A stretch of DNA of 13,129 nt from Pseudarthrobacter sp. (GTDB lineage Bacteria > Actinomycetota > Actinomycetes > Actinomycetales > Micrococcaceae): NCBI GenBank assembly GCA_013362385.1, contig JABFWC010000258.1, positions 1 to 13,129 on the forward strand. Reading direction: 5' to 3'. This document shows positions 1-9,081 of this stretch, piece by piece (positions within the stretch are counted from its first letter, which is position 1; every line of letters starts with the position of its first letter). The notes below the pieces were generated by a model. It saw only the letters and a list, made by a program, of their open reading frames with translations, did no database searches and was not told the DNA's origin. A program made the position numbers and the translations under genes.

Positions 1-549
1 CAGATCAGCCAGGGCGCCCCCGCGGACGTCTTTGCGTCGGCGGACACGGCCAACATGCAAAAACTGCAGGACGCCGGCCTGGCCGGGGGCACGCCGCGGA
101 ACTTCGCCACCAACACCCTTGCCATCGCGGTACCGCCCGGCAACCCCGCCGGTATTACGTCACTGAAGGACCTGGCCCGCCCGGGCATCCGGCTGGTCAC
201 CTGTGCCAGGCAGGTCCCCTGCGGGGCCGCGGCAGGAAAGGTGGCCGACGCCGCCGGCGTCAGGCTCAGCCCGGTCAGCGAGGAAAACGCCGTGACCGAC
301 GTCCTGGGCAAGGTCACCTCCGCCGAAGCGGACGCAGGCCTGGTCTACGCCACGGACATCAAGGCCGCGGGAACCAAGGTCACAGGTATCGGATTTCCGG
401 AGTCCGGGAGCGCGGTCAACACCTACCCGATTGCCGCCACCAGCACGGGCCGGAACAAGGCCACCGTGTCTGCATTCCTTGACCTGGTGGCCGGCGCCGA
501 AGGCCAAAAAGTGCTGGCGGAGGCGGGATTCGGCCCCGGCGGCCAGTAG
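1..549 (+). CDS. modA: molybdate ABC transporter substrate-binding protein ModA (5' truncated by window edge)
   Basis: Extracytoplasmic solute-binding protein that captures molybdate (possibly tungstate) and delivers it to the ModBC transporter. The reading frame is open from base 1, so the signal peptide and N-terminal lobe lie outside the window; 182 codons remain, ending in TAG. Visible family features are the GAPADVFASAD segment near the start, an LAIAVPPGNPAGI stretch, and a late DAGLVYATDIKAAG segment, which in ModA proteins forms part of the hinge and oxyanion pocket. The C-terminus (FLDLVAGAEGQKVLAEAGFG) is the usual ModA/PBP-II tail. modB and modC follow on the same strand, which supports molybdate over other oxyanions. 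An internal ATG at base 55 is not a plausible start because the homologous sequence continues upstream of it. Confidence 0.93.
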   Translation, partial: QISQGAPADVFASADTANMQKLQDAGLAGGTPRNFATNTLAIAVPPGNPAGITSLKDLARPGIRLVTCARQVPCGAAAGKVADAAGVRLSPVSEENAVTDVLGKVTSAEADAGLVYATDIKAAGTKVTGIGFPESGSAVNTYPIAATSTGRNKATVSAFLDLVAGAEGQKVLAEAGFGPGGQ

Positions 550-586
550 CTTTGGTTCCAACGGTTTCAGGAAGGGAAAAAAGCCC

Positions 587-1021
587 ATGGCACACGCAGA
601 GAGCAGCATCACCATCAACCGGCCCGCCCTTGAGGTGTACCGCTTCCTCGCCGACGGGCTGAACAACACGGCCTGGCGGCAGGGCGTGCAGTCCATCTCG
701 CTCAAGGAAGGCAACGCGGGGGAACTCGGAGCCGTCTACAGCCAGACCCTGACCGGTCCCAGGGGCCGTCCCCTCCAGGGCGACTACCGGATCACCGAAG
801 CCCGGCCGGGACACCTGCTGGCCTTCGAGGTGGTCGCCGGCCCCGCGCGGCCCACCGGCACCTACACCCTGGCCGAGGCCGACGGCGGGACCACCGTGAA
901 CTTCAGCCTTGACGCCAAACTGCCGGTCCTGATGCGCGTCCTGGATTCCCTGGTCACCAAGACCATGGAGTCGGAGGTGGCACAGTTGTCCAGGCTCAAG
1001 CAGGTACTCGAAAGCCGCTGA
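587..1021 (+). CDS. SRPBCC-family protein (polyketide cyclase/CoxG-like fold) within the mod operon
   Basis: A 144-residue protein of the SRPBCC (START/Bet v1-like) superfamily, whose members bind hydrophobic ligands in a deep cavity. Its function here is not known. The sequence opens with the typical strand SSITINRPALEVYRFLADG, has a middle GDYRITEARPGHLLAFEVVAGP segment, and ends in a helix (VTKTMESEVAQLSRLKQVLE) like the long C-terminal helix of the fold. The ATG at 587 is chosen because AGGAAGG (569-575) lies 11 bases upstream and the fold begins right after it; the frame stays open upstream to 431, but that part overlaps modA. It sits 37 bases after modA and close to modB, so it is probably co-transcribed. 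CoxG, an SRPBCC protein, serves a molybdenum enzyme (CO dehydrogenase), so a link to molybdoenzymes is possible but is inference only. Confidence 0.85.
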   Translation: MAHAESSITINRPALEVYRFLADGLNNTAWRQGVQSISLKEGNAGELGAVYSQTLTGPRGRPLQGDYRITEARPGHLLAFEVVAGPARPTGTYTLAEADGGTTVNFSLDAKLPVLMRVLDSLVTKTMESEVAQLSRLKQVLESR

Positions 1022-1075
1022 ACCGCAGGAATGGCACACGCGCAGGGCGAGGGGCGCAGGACAGGAAGGCACCAG

Positions 1076-1921
1076 GTGGGTCGGCAGGAGTACACCGGGA
1101 TTCCCGGCTGGGCCCGGGCATTGGCAGCCGTTGCCGCCGTGCTGGTGGTCCTGCCGCTGCTGGCCATGGTGCTGCGGGTGGACTGGACGCATTTCGTCCC
1201 CCTCGTCACCTCGGAACCTGCACTGACGGCCCTCGGACTGAGCCTGCGGACCTCGGCGGCCAGCACCGTCCTGTGCATCGTGCTCGGCGTGCCGCTGGCG
1301 CTGGTCCTGGCCCGGGACAGCTTCCGGCTGCAGGGCCTGCTGCGCTCGCTGGTGCTCCTGCCGCTGGTGCTTCCGCCGGTGGTGGGCGGCATCGCGCTGC
1401 TCTACACATTCGGCCGGCAGGGGCTGCTGGGGCGGACCCTCGACGTGCTCGGCCTGCAGATTGCCTTCTCCACTACGGCGGTGGTGCTGGCACAGGCCTT
1501 TGTTGCGCTGCCGTTCCTGGTGGTGAGCCTGGAAGGCGCGCTCCGAACGTCGGGTTTCCGCTATGAGGCCGTGGCAGCCACTCTGGGTGCCCGGCCCGGC
1601 ACCGTGTTCCGGCGCGTTACGCTCCCGCTCGTCCTGCCTGGCCTGGCCTCCGGCGCAATCCTCTCCTTCGCCCGCAGCCTGGGCGAGTTCGGCGCCACGC
1701 TGACCTTCGCCGGGAGCCTGCAGGGCGTTACCCGGACACTGCCCCTGGAAATCTACCTGCAGCGGGAAACGGACCCGGACGCCGCCGTCGCACTGTCCCT
1801 GGTGCTGGTGGCCGTCGCTGTCGCGGTGGTTGCGCTCGCCTACCGCCGTCCCGCAGCGCGCGCCGGAGCCGGGGAGCAGCCCACGACGACGGCGGCCCCG
1901 GCAGGAGGGAACGCCGCGTGA
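1076..1921 (+). CDS. modB: molybdate ABC transporter permease ModB
   Basis: Integral membrane permease of the molybdate importer (BPD_transp_1 family), expected to work as a dimer with two ModC subunits. Several hydrophobic helices are visible, starting with [19 protein letters not shown]. The cytoplasmic EAA loop that docks to the ATPase is clear at about residues 164-191 ([12 protein letters not shown] followed by LPLVLPGL). The [19 protein letters not shown] segment is typical of ModB. Start choice: an in-frame ATG at 1031 has AGGA directly against it with no spacing, while the GTG at 1076 has AGGAAGG (1063-1069) six bases upstream. I prefer the GTG, giving 281 residues; the ATG would give 296. 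The stop overlaps the modC start (GTGA, 1918-1921), indicating translational coupling. The C-terminal Ala/Gly/Thr-rich tail is unlikely to be functional. Confidence 0.92.
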   Translation: MGRQEYTGIPGWARALAAVAAVLVVLPLLAMVLRVDWTHFVPLVTSEPALTALGLSLRTSAASTVLCIVLGVPLALVLARDSFRLQGLLRSLVLLPLVLPPVVGGIALLYTFGRQGLLGRTLDVLGLQIAFSTTAVVLAQAFVALPFLVVSLEGALRTSGFRYEAVAATLGARPGTVFRRVTLPLVLPGLASGAILSFARSLGEFGATLTFAGSLQGVTRTLPLEIYLQRETDPDAAVALSLVLVAVAVAVVALAYRRPAARAGAGEQPTTTAAPAGGNAA

Positions 1922-3003
1922 CGTTGTCCTACGAGGCAGTCGTGGCCGGGCGCGGTTTCGACGTGGCCCTTACGGTGCGGCCGGGGGAAACCGTGGCCCT
2001 CATGGGGCCCAACGGCGCGGGCAAGTCCACTCTCCTGTCGAGCATCGCGGGCCTGCTGCGGCCGGACAGCGGGCGGGCCGAACTCAACGGCAGGCTCCTG
2101 TTCGACCTGGGCCGTGAATCCGGCGCTGGAGAACACACCTGGCTGCCTCCGCACCAGCGCGGCACCGCCCTGCTGGCTCAGGAACCCTTGCTGTTTCCGC
2201 ACCTGAGCGCCGCGGACAACGTGGCCTTCGGACCCCGGAGCGCCGGTACCGGCAAGCGTGCCGCAGCGGATCTCGCCCTGCACTGGCTGGGGGAGGTGGG
2301 CGTGGCGGACCTCGCAGCGCGCCGCCCCGCCGAACTCTCCGGCGGCCAGGCCCAGCGGGTGGCCGTGGCCCGGGCGCTCGCCGCCGATCCCGGGCTCCTC
2401 CTGCTGGACGAACCCCTCGCCGCCCTGGACATCCACTCGGCCCCGCTTCTGCGACGCCTGTTCAGGCGCGTCCTCGCGGGGAGGCAGGCCATTATCGTCA
2501 CCCATGACGTGCTGGACGCGCTGATGCTCGCCGACAGGGTGGTCATCCTGGAAGACGGAAAGATCGCGGAGGAGGGTCCCACCCGGGAGGTGCTGGAGCG
2601 GCCCCGAAGCCGGTTCGCCGCGGGGCTGGCAGGGCTGAACTTCGTCCCCGGGATACTTGAGGGGGCGGGGGTCCGTACGGGCCAGGGGCTGCGGGTCTCG
2701 GGCAATGACGAGGAAGCCGGCCAGCTGCCGGCGCCGGGCAGTCCCGGCGTCGCCGTGTTCCCGCCGTCGGCCGTTTCCGTCTTCCTGGACGACGCGTTCC
2801 CGGACCACGCGCACGGAAGCCCCCGCAATTCCTTTGCGGTCACCATCACCGATCTGGAGCCCCACGGCGACCAGGTCCGGGTGCGGGCAGGCGGCCTCGC
2901 CGCGGACATCACCCCCGCGGCCTCCGCGGACCTGGCCCTCGCCCCGGGCATGGCGGTGCACTTCGTGGTCAAGGCCGCCGCCGTGTCCGTATACGGGACG
3001 TAG
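1918..3003 (+). CDS. modC: molybdate ABC transporter ATP-binding protein ModC with C-terminal TOBE/MOP-like domain
   Basis: Cytoplasmic ATPase that powers molybdate import. In the 361-residue product the nucleotide-binding domain shows Walker [10 protein letters not shown] (30-38), Q-loop Gln88, the LSGGQ signature (140-144), Walker B LLLLDEP with Asp164/Glu165, and the switch histidine His196 in IIVTHD. From about residue 240, and clearly at 275-361, a regulatory region resembles the TOBE/MOP domain ([18 protein letters not shown] and a late [13 protein letters not shown] strand), which in ModC proteins binds oxyanion and can trans-inhibit transport. Start is GTG, overlapping the modB stop by four bases, with AGGAGGGA (1903-1910) seven bases upstream. 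ATPases for sulfate or iron are the main alternatives, but the operon with ModA and ModB and the C-terminal region argue for molybdate. Confidence 0.93.
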   Translation: MTLSYEAVVAGRGFDVALTVRPGETVALMGPNGAGKSTLLSSIAGLLRPDSGRAELNGRLLFDLGRESGAGEHTWLPPHQRGTALLAQEPLLFPHLSAADNVAFGPRSAGTGKRAAADLALHWLGEVGVADLAARRPAELSGGQAQRVAVARALAADPGLLLLDEPLAALDIHSAPLLRRLFRRVLAGRQAIIVTHDVLDALMLADRVVILEDGKIAEEGPTREVLERPRSRFAAGLAGLNFVPGILEGAGVRTGQGLRVSGNDEEAGQLPAPGSPGVAVFPPSAVSVFLDDAFPDHAHGSPRNSFAVTITDLEPHGDQVRVRAGGLAADITPAASADLALAPGMAVHFVVKAAAVSVYGT

Positions 3004-3034
3004 CGCCCGGCAGAGAACCCCGGATCAGGGCGCT
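3002..3034 (+). terminator. possible weak terminator after modC
   Basis: AGCGCCC (3002-3008, starting in the modC stop codon) is complementary to GGGCGCT (3028-3034), giving a 7-bp GC-rich stem with a 19-base loop. There is no T run after it, so intrinsic termination is uncertain. The rest of the modC-clpB gap to 3113 holds only a minor GGCG-TTT-CGCC hairpin at 3069-3079. Confidence 0.3.
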
Positions 3035-3113
3035 CCCGGCACACGGCTGGAACGTCCGGCTCTGGACAGGCGTTTCGCCGTGGGCAAACATGGCTAATGG
3101 ACGCCTTCATCCA

Positions 3114-3138
3114 AAGTTGAGCGTAGTAGACTCAACTT
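3114..3138 (+). promoter_or_regulatory. HAIR-like inverted repeat (candidate HspR operator) upstream of clpB
   Basis: AAGTTGAG (3114-3121) and CTCAACTT (3131-3138) are perfect 8-base inverted arms. Read in HAIR form this is GTTGAGC-N7-ACTCAAC (3116-3136), close to the actinobacterial HspR consensus CTTGAGT-N7-ACTCAAG and with exactly the N7 spacing. HspR represses dnaK and clpB operons in Streptomyces and Mycobacterium. The site lies 31 bases before the clpB start codon and includes a possible -10 hexamer TAGACT (3127-3132), so binding would block transcription. The hspR gene itself is not in the window. Confidence 0.8.
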
Positions 3139-3168
3139 AGTCAACACGCCCTGTGAAAGGAGCTCTCT

Positions 3169-5811
<2,643 letters not shown>

Positions 5812-5820
5812 CGCCTCATA

Positions 5821-5875
5821 TAACGCAAGCGTGCTGCCCCGGCGGTTGGACCGTCAGGGTAGCACGCTGGCGTTA
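5821..5875. terminator. long hairpin between convergent clpB and Septum_form-like gene; likely bidirectional terminator
   Basis: TAACGCAAGCGTGCTGCC (5821-5838) pairs with GGTAGCACGCTGGCGTTA (5858-5875): 18 positions with one A/G mismatch and one G-T wobble. A smaller CGGT-TGG-ACCG hairpin (5843-5853) sits in the loop. It starts 10 bases after the clpB stop. On the minus strand the right arm encodes the last residues (NASVLP) of the neighbouring protein, so the element overlaps that coding end. There is no long T tract, as is common for high-GC actinobacterial terminators. Confidence 0.7.
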
Positions 5876-6531
5876 ATGACGTTGCCGCCGTCAGCGGTGA
5901 CGTAGCAGTCCACCCTGCGGTCGCCCGAGGCCCAGCTGGTGCTGCTGGGAAAGCTGCGCTGGAAGTTGAGCTGGAACTGGTTGGCGGCCGGGCCGAGTTT
6001 TGCCGCCTGGCATGCCTCCAGCGCCTTGGCCTGTAGGGCATCTGCACCGGGATAGGCCGCGTCCTCGGGGTAGTGGAACACTGCCACCAGCTGCGCCGAA
6101 TGTCCGGAGTCGCACGCCACCAGTGAGGACGTCAGCGCCTCGGGGTCGAAGTCCTTGAAGCAGTCGCCCACGGCGTACTGCGCCGGCGCCACGCCATCCC
6201 GGGGCAGCGGAAGGGGGGTGGCGGCAGGGGTGGCGGAAATCTGCAGCACGCCGGGTGCCTGCGCCCGTGCCGTATCCTGGCCGGCGCCGGAGCCCAGCCA
6301 CACGGCAAGCCATGCCAGTCCGGCAACAACTGCCACGATGACGACGGCGAACAGCGCCTTCCAGAGCGCCGGACCCTTGTGTGCGGGCCGGGACTGCCCG
6401 GGTTCCGGGAGGGGCTGGGACCAGGTGACCGACGCCGGCGCGGGCACCGGGCCGCCGCCGGCCCCGTGGACCCGGGGCATGCCTCCCGTGGGCGGAGATG
6501 CTGGCTTGGGCGGGATGTCCTGGTGGTTCAC
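5854..6531 (-). CDS. single-pass membrane protein with Septum_form-like extracytoplasmic domain
   Basis: A 225-residue protein: a Pro/Gly-rich cytoplasmic N-terminus (1-52), one membrane helix (about 57-80, LWKALFAVVIVAVVAGLAWL), a Pro/Ala/Thr linker, then an extracytoplasmic domain from about 117. That domain has the pattern of the actinobacterial Septum_form family: YAVGDCF, a Cys-Asp-x-Gly-His motif (CDSGH, 140-144), a YPG segment, and a final W-x-x-GDRRVDC. Four cysteines (124, 140, 174, 209) could form two disulfides outside the cell. The family name comes from a proposed role in septum formation; the molecular role is unknown. Start is GTG (6531-6529), supported by AGGAGA nine bases upstream; a TAGAGT hexamer at 6602-6607 on the minus strand is a possible -10. 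It is convergent with clpB and divergent from the DUF3073 gene. Confidence 0.8.
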   Translation of the reverse strand: MNHQDIPPKPASPPTGGMPRVHGAGGGPVPAPASVTWSQPLPEPGQSRPAHKGPALWKALFAVVIVAVVAGLAWLAVWLGSGAGQDTARAQAPGVLQISATPAATPLPLPRDGVAPAQYAVGDCFKDFDPEALTSSLVACDSGHSAQLVAVFHYPEDAAYPGADALQAKALEACQAAKLGPAANQFQLNFQRSFPSSTSWASGDRRVDCYVTADGGNVINASVLP

Positions 6532-6760
6532 GGGTGTGGATCTCCTGGGTTTCGTTCCGCGGCTCGCCGGGAAGCCGGCCGAAATCGGCAGTTCTTAAGT
6601 GACTCTATCGAAGAAAAAAGCCGGAATCGCGCGGGTGGAGCTGCGTCATGGTACCCCACGGCGCCGTCCGGGCCCCCTAGCGGCAAGCGAGGCCCGCCGA
6701 AAGCATGTAATCTAGGTGTACGACAAATTGACCAATCATTCCGGGGCCTCACCATCGCCA

Positions 6761-6772
6761 AGGTGACCACCT
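6761..6772. promoter_or_regulatory. short inverted repeat upstream of the DUF3073 gene
   Basis: AGGTG-AC-CACCT is a 5-bp inverted repeat with a 2-base spacer, 29 bases before the DUF3073 start, in the 270-base divergent gap 6532-6801. It could be an operator, but such short palindromes occur often by chance at this GC content. The rest of that gap shows only weak candidate -10 hexamers (TAATCT at 6708-6713 on the plus strand, TAGAGT at 6602-6607 on the minus strand) with no good -35. Confidence 0.25.
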
Positions 6773-6801
6773 CCGGTCCAAGTACAAAAGGGGGTCACGC
6801 C

Positions 6802-7035
6802 ATGGGGCGCGGCCGTCAAAAGGCAAAAGCTACCAAGCAGGCTCGGGACATTAAGTACTACTCCCCGAACACTGACTACTCGGCACTTCAGCGTGAGCTG
6901 ACAGGCCCCAGCAGTCGTTCAACGAGCCATTACTCGAATGAACCGGTTGAACCGGACTATTCGGCTTACGTGGACAAGTACGCGGATGATTTGGATGACG
7001 ATGACGACGAGGTAGACCACCGTCGCATCGGTTAG
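6802..7035 (+). CDS. small DUF3073 protein
   Basis: A 77-residue protein matching the actinobacterial DUF3073 family, of unknown function. The N-terminus is strongly basic (MGRGRQKAKATKQARDIKYY), followed by the conserved SPNTDYSALQREL segment, a Ser/Tyr-rich middle and an acidic tail (YADDLDDDDDEVD). This basic-head, acidic-tail layout suggests nucleic-acid or protein contacts, but that is inference. The ATG at 6802 is chosen because AAAGGGGG (6787-6794) lies seven bases upstream and the conserved family start begins there; the frame is open far upstream, but that part is not family-like. In mycobacteria a DUF3073 gene (Rv0810c, from memory) lies beside purF-purM, and here purM and purF are two genes away. 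Expected to be soluble and cytoplasmic. Confidence 0.88.
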   Translation: MGRGRQKAKATKQARDIKYYSPNTDYSALQRELTGPSSRSTSHYSNEPVEPDYSAYVDKYADDLDDDDDEVDHRRIG

Positions 7036-7050
7036 TCGTTTTCGCAGGCC

Positions 7051-7075
7051 GTGCCGGCCGGTTTGAGCCGGGCAC
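7051..7075 (+). terminator. possible terminator hairpin after the DUF3073 gene
   Basis: GTGCCGGC (7051-7058) pairs with GCCGGGCAC (7067-7075) with one bulged base and an 8-base loop, 16 bases after the DUF3073 stop. There is no T run. It would partly separate transcription of DUF3073 from the VOC gene, which seems to have its own promoter. Confidence 0.4.
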
Positions 7076-7089
7076 CCAGTGGACGCTGG

Positions 7090-7104
7090 TAGCCTGACCG
7101 GATG
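7090..7104 (+). promoter_or_regulatory. candidate -10 element giving a leaderless VOC transcript
   Basis: TAGCCT (7090-7095) fits TANNNT and ends six bases before the ATG at 7102, the distance expected if transcription starts on the start codon. No Shine-Dalgarno sequence precedes the ATG. The nearest -35-like hexamer, TTGAGC (7063-7068), is 21 bases away, too far for a standard spacer. Confidence 0.5.
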
Positions 7105-7872
7105 ACTCTCCGTACCAACTACGCCAATGGTGAGCCCTGCTGGGCTGACCTGCAGGCGCCGGATGTTGCCGCCGCGAAAGACTTTTACGGGCGGCTGTTC
7201 GGCTGGACGTACCAGGACTTTCCCACGCCGGACGGCCGCAGCTACGCGCAGGCCTTCGTTGGCGACCGGCTGGTTGCCACCATTGCGCCGCAAGGACCCC
7301 TGCAGCCTGCAGGAACCCCCGCCCGGTGGAACGTCTATTTCGCGGCCACGGACGCCGCCGCCCTGGTGGAGGATGCCGTACATGCCGGCGGCGACGTCCA
7401 GTTCGGTCCGGAGCAGGTGGGGGACACCGGAGTGCTGGCTTTCCTCGCCCCGCCCGGCGGCGGGACCACGGGCATCTGGCAGGCCGGGACGCACCGCGGA
7501 AGCCACCTCTTCAACGAGCCGGGTGCGCTGGCGTGGGCGGAACTGCTGACACCCGAGCCGCAGGCCGCCGTCGGCTTCTTCCAGCAACTGTTCGGGCACG
7601 AGGTCACCGAGTACCCCCAGGACGACGGCGGCAGCTACAGCACGCTGCTCATCGACGGCGGCGAGGTGGCCGGCGTCGTTCCTGCCGACGAAGGCGACGA
7701 GCCTGCCTGGCAGATCTACTTCGGCGTGGCAGACGTCCGCCGCGCCGCCGATACTGCCATCGAGTGCGGGGGAGAAGTCATGGTGGAGCCGGACGAGCGG
7801 CCGTCCGACGGCTCGCTGGCCACCATCCGGGACCCCCAGGGCGGCGTCCTCAGCCTCATCCAGATCGCTTAA
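7102..7872 (+). CDS. two-domain VOC (glyoxalase/bleomycin-resistance fold) protein, CFP30B-like
   Basis: A 256-residue protein made of two tandem vicinal-oxygen-chelate domains, about residues 8-128 and 135-254. Each begins with a W-x-(D/E)-L strand (CWADLQAPD; AWAELLTPE), has a following helix with a LFG motif (FYGRLFGW; FFQQLFGHE), and closes on a G-x-x-x-x/Q strand (GTTGIWQAG; DPQGGVLSLIQ). The layout closely resembles M. tuberculosis CFP30B/Rv0577. Catalysis is unproven: the usual metal-binding His/Glu set of glyoxalase I is not obvious in the first domain, so it may bind small ligands or handle reactive aldehydes instead. The ATG at 7102 lacks a ribosome-binding site and looks leaderless. 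It lies between DUF3073 and the oppositely oriented purM, with a strong terminator after it. Confidence 0.85.
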   Translation: MTLRTNYANGEPCWADLQAPDVAAAKDFYGRLFGWTYQDFPTPDGRSYAQAFVGDRLVATIAPQGPLQPAGTPARWNVYFAATDAAALVEDAVHAGGDVQFGPEQVGDTGVLAFLAPPGGGTTGIWQAGTHRGSHLFNEPGALAWAELLTPEPQAAVGFFQQLFGHEVTEYPQDDGGSYSTLLIDGGEVAGVVPADEGDEPAWQIYFGVADVRRAADTAIECGGEVMVEPDERPSDGSLATIRDPQGGVLSLIQIA

Positions 7873-7877
7873 ATGCT

Positions 7878-7923
7878 GCGGGTCCCCACCGGACTGGAGT
7901 AGTCCAAGCCGGTGGGGACCCGC
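7878..7923. terminator. perfect 15-bp hairpin between convergent VOC gene and purM; bidirectional terminator
   Basis: GCGGGTCCCCACCGG (7878-7892) and CCGGTGGGGACCCGC (7909-7923) are perfect reverse complements with a 16-base loop. The element fills most of the 63-base gap between the VOC stop (7870-7872) and the purM stop (7936-7938). Symmetry lets it serve both strands. There is no T tract. An alternative inner pairing, GGACT/AGTCC (7891-7905), is also possible. Confidence 0.88.
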
Positions 7924-7935
7924 TGTATTGAGTCG

Positions 7936-9081
7936 TTACGCGTAGGCGTTGACCAGGCGGACCGCTCCGCCGTCCACGCCCTTGGCGCCCTGGACATAGT
8001 CCGGGCCGGACTTCAGGATGGACTCTGAATCTTCGGTCACCGTGCCCATGATCCAGGACGGCAGCCCGCGCTCGTTCAGGCGCGCGACGGCGGCGTCCGC
8101 GGCTTCCGGGGACACGATGGCCACCATGCCCACGCCCAGGTTCAGGGTGCGTTCAAGGTCGGCCAGCGGAACGTTGCCCAGTTCGGACACCAGCTTGAAG
8201 ATGGCCGGCAGTTCCCAGGTGGCACGGTCCACGGTTGCCACCAGGCCCTGCGGGAGGACGCGTGCCAGGTTGGCGGCAAGGCCGCCGCCGGTGACGTGGC
8301 TGAAGCCGTGGACAGCGGCGCCGGAGTTCACCGGGAAGGTCCGTGCGAGGTCGAGGCAGTCGGCGGCGTAGACGCGGGTGGGCTCAAGGAGTTCCTCGCC
8401 CAGGGTGCGGCCAAGTTCGGAGACCTGGCGGTCCAGCGCCCAGCCGGCGTGGTTGATGACGCGGCGGACCAGGGAGTAGCCGTTGGAGTGCAGGCCGGAG
8501 GAGGCCATGCCGATCACCACATCCCCGGCGCGGACCCGGTCCGGACCCAGCAGCGCGTCGGCTTCCACGACACCGGTGGCCGCACCGGCAACATCGTATT
8601 CGTGCTCGCCCAGCAGGCCGGGGTGTTCGGCGGTTTCGCCCCCCACCAGTGCCGTGCCCGCGACGGAGCAGGCGGAGGCGATGCCGCGGACGATACCGGC
8701 GATGCGCTCGGGCACCACCTTGCCGCAGGCAATGTAGTCGGTCATGTACAGCGGTTCCGCGCCCACCACCACGATGTCGTCGACCACCATGCCCACCAGG
8801 TCGAACCCGATGGTGTCGTGGATGTCCATCGCCTGGGCGATGGCCACCTTGGTGCCGACGCCGTCGGTGGATGTTGCCAGCAGGGGCTTCTTGTAGGTCA
8901 GGAGCCTTGAGACGTCGTAGAGGCCGGCGAAGCCGCCCACCCCGCCGATCACCGAGGAGTTGTGGGTTGCCTTGACGGCATCCTTCATGAGCTCGACGGC
9001 GCGGTCCCCGGCTTCAACGTCCACGCCTGCGGAGGCGTAGGTGATGCCGGAGTTCTCTGCGGCGGGGGTGGCGGAGGTCAT
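7936..9081 (-). CDS. purM: phosphoribosylformylglycinamidine cyclo-ligase (AIR synthetase)
   Basis: Catalyses ATP-dependent ring closure of FGAM to 5-aminoimidazole ribonucleotide, the fifth step of de novo purine synthesis, in the cytoplasm. The 381-residue product carries the PurM family marks: the glycine-rich GGVGGFAGLYDV segment, the TSTDGVGTKVAIAQ motif, the conserved GFDLVGMVVDDIVVVGAEPL block, and VGGETAEHPGL. The C-terminal AIRS_C half includes HVTGGGLAANLARVLP. It is a little longer than E. coli PurM (about 345) because of N- and C-terminal extensions. The ATG at 9081 overlaps the purF stop (ATGA), with AAGGA six bases upstream inside the purF end, so translation is coupled. Transcription ends at the perfect hairpin 7878-7923. 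Confidence 0.97.
   Translation of the reverse strand: MTSATPAAENSGITYASAGVDVEAGDRAVELMKDAVKATHNSSVIGGVGGFAGLYDVSRLLTYKKPLLATSTDGVGTKVAIAQAMDIHDTIGFDLVGMVVDDIVVVGAEPLYMTDYIACGKVVPERIAGIVRGIASACSVAGTALVGGETAEHPGLLGEHEYDVAGAATGVVEADALLGPDRVRAGDVVIGMASSGLHSNGYSLVRRVINHAGWALDRQVSELGRTLGEELLEPTRVYAADCLDLARTFPVNSGAAVHGFSHVTGGGLAANLARVLPQGLVATVDRATWELPAIFKLVSELGNVPLADLERTLNLGVGMVAIVSPEAADAAVARLNERGLPSWIMGTVTEDSESILKSGPDYVQGAKGVDGGAVRLVNAYA

Noticed and set aside
1840..2961. 373-codon open frame on the minus strand opposite modC
   Set aside because: Antisense shadow of modC, which has every ABC ATPase motif; composition is unlike a real protein.
6379..6801. Upstream extension of the DUF3073 frame giving a 218-residue protein
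   Set aside because: The extension overlaps the minus-strand membrane-protein gene antisense and lacks family similarity; the ribosome-binding site and conserved start are at 6802.
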